Source: Legionellales bacterium (lineage in GTDB: Bacteria > Pseudomonadota > Gammaproteobacteria > Legionellales > Legionellaceae). Taken from it: DNA of 5,917 bases. Below the pieces are notes generated by a model that was not told the DNA's origin, ran no database searches, and saw only the letters and a program-made list of their open reading frames with translations. Made by a program: the position numbers and the translations under genes. Numbering within the stretch: the stretch's first letter is position 1; every line of letters begins with the position of its first letter. Below are positions 5,900 through 5,917 of this stretch, one piece after another. The stretch spans positions 1 to 5,917 of the forward strand of contig DNMA01000069.1 of assembly GCA_003489505.1 (NCBI GenBank), given 5' to 3'.

Positions 5900-5917
5900 C
5901 ATCTATTATCATAGATG
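5900..5917. repeat. Palindrome upstream of the P-loop stump
   Basis: CATCTAT (5900-5906) and ATAGATG (5911-5917) are exact inverted repeats around TATC. It lies 22 bases upstream of the minus-strand ATG 5877 and ends at the window edge, so its full extent is unknown. It may be an operator for that gene or a divergent one, or a small hairpin. Confidence 0.4.

Overview
The DNA is AT-rich (roughly two-thirds A+T by eye) and densely coding on the + strand. It carries large proteins with eukaryote-like architecture, a HicAB toxin-antitoxin module and an insertion-sequence scar. This fits an accessory region of a gammaproteobacterium of the Legionella/Coxiella type. That placement rests on style and composition only; there is no rRNA or housekeeping marker to confirm it.

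Bases 2-4444 hold two tandem + strand genes in the same reading frame, separated by one TAA. The first is cut by the left edge of the window and is open from the first complete codon, so its start lies upstream. It encodes an acidic linker, a transglutaminase-like domain with an intact Cys-His-Asp triad, and then a long region that reads as two or three decayed AAA+ modules. The second encodes two AAA+ modules that both keep their ATPase motifs, in the midasin/dynein/MoxR style. The pair looks like one machine: a papain-fold transglutaminase/protease joined to inactive AAA modules, working with an active tandem AAA ATPase. I do not recognise it as a named system, and it is the most interesting content of the window.

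Bases 4445-5190 are a patchwork with little convincing coding. It contains a nested imperfect hairpin in a GC-richer island just after the AAA gene, a 10-bp AT-rich inverted repeat followed by a T8 run, a minus-strand remnant of the right end of an IS200/IS605 tnpB element, and an 80-codon ORF that begins inside that remnant.

Bases 5158-5777 hold a hicAB locus with promoter and palindromic operator. HicB is intact, with an HicB fold and a C-terminal ribbon-helix-helix domain. HicA is frameshifted at a run of nine A residues where a few codons of the usual sequence seem to be missing; its C-terminus continues in the next frame and overlaps hicB by ATGA.

At the right end, on the minus strand, a well-formed start and ribosome site lead into a P-loop that runs into the 3' end of hicB. 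It looks like the stump of a nucleotide-kinase-like gene truncated where hicAB begins. A 7-bp-arm palindrome closes the window.
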